DNA of 6,553 bases from assembly GCA_013152045.1 (NCBI GenBank), contig JAADGZ010000062.1, positions 1-6,553 of the forward strand. Direction: 5' to 3'. Positions 6,420 through 6,553 of the stretch are shown here, piece after piece. The notes beneath the pieces were generated by a model. That model was given only the letters and a program-made list of their open reading frames with translations. It was not told the DNA's origin and made no database searches. Positions within the stretch are counted from its first letter, which is position 1; each line of letters opens with the position of its first letter. The position numbers and the translations under genes are program-made. Origin of the DNA: Gammaproteobacteria bacterium. GTDB taxonomy: Bacteria > Pseudomonadota > Gammaproteobacteria > UBA6429 > Thiohalophilaceae.

Positions 6420-6553
6420 TTTTGTTTCCTTATGATTTTTGATGTATTGTCTGACACTATAAATTTATAGCATCTGCTTTTGAATTCTGCTCCCATTTAT
6501 ACTAAACAGTGTTGCTGGTTTCGTTTTCAGGCTCGTTAAACCCTGGTCCATCA
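6420..6553. other. AT-rich region upstream of the ATPase relic; no complete gene seen
   Basis: This is the leader side of the relic. It contains a perfect 14-base palindrome CTATAAATTTATAG (6457-6470), about 40 bases upstream of the relic's start, which could be a regulator site or contain a -10-like TATAAAT. I do not see the CueR/MerR-type operator expected for many copper ATPases. On the minus strand one frame is open from the right edge to a TAG at 6502-6504 and reads DGPGFNEPENETSNTV. It could be the tail of a preceding gene, but 17 codons are too few to identify, and another minus-strand frame is also open here. Confidence 0.45.

Overview
The window suggests a gammaproteobacterium. The PilS and PilR proteins closely resemble those of Pseudomonas in domain plan and motifs, SucC and SucD are of the usual proteobacterial ADP-forming type, and a small PP0621-like zinc-ribbon protein sits beside them. 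Base composition is moderate in G+C. Genus cannot be assigned from sequence alone.

Layout. Positions 1-2666 lie on the minus strand and read sucC -> sucD -> nadE: both subunits of succinyl-CoA synthetase (TCA cycle), overlapping by one base, then the first 151 codons of a glutamine-dependent NAD+ synthetase that runs off the left edge. A 157-base gap between sucD and nadE holds a 57-base imperfect palindrome just ahead of nadE. Positions 2667-2837 are a divergent intergenic region built around an inverted array of degenerate 7-base repeats (core GATACAA). Positions 2838-6107 lie on the plus strand and read PP0621-like gene -> pilS -> pilR with gaps of 15 and 24 bases, which looks like one operon. 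PilS is a membrane histidine kinase and PilR its sigma-54-dependent response regulator; in related bacteria this pair controls type IV pilin (pilA) transcription.

Positions 6121-6419, convergent with pilR, are a decayed fragment of a heavy-metal (copper-type) P1B ATPase. An intact start and metal-binding N-terminus is joined out of frame to the GDGINDAP hinge and then to the extreme C-terminus, so most of the gene has been lost in two internal deletions. Its upstream region (6420-6553) has an AT-rich 14-base palindrome and perhaps the last codons of another minus-strand gene.

Most of the window is conserved housekeeping and pilus-regulation sequence, and I see no convincing new multigene system. 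The points most worth a second look are the heptad-repeat array between the divergent operons, the palindrome in front of nadE, and the doubly deleted ATPase relic.
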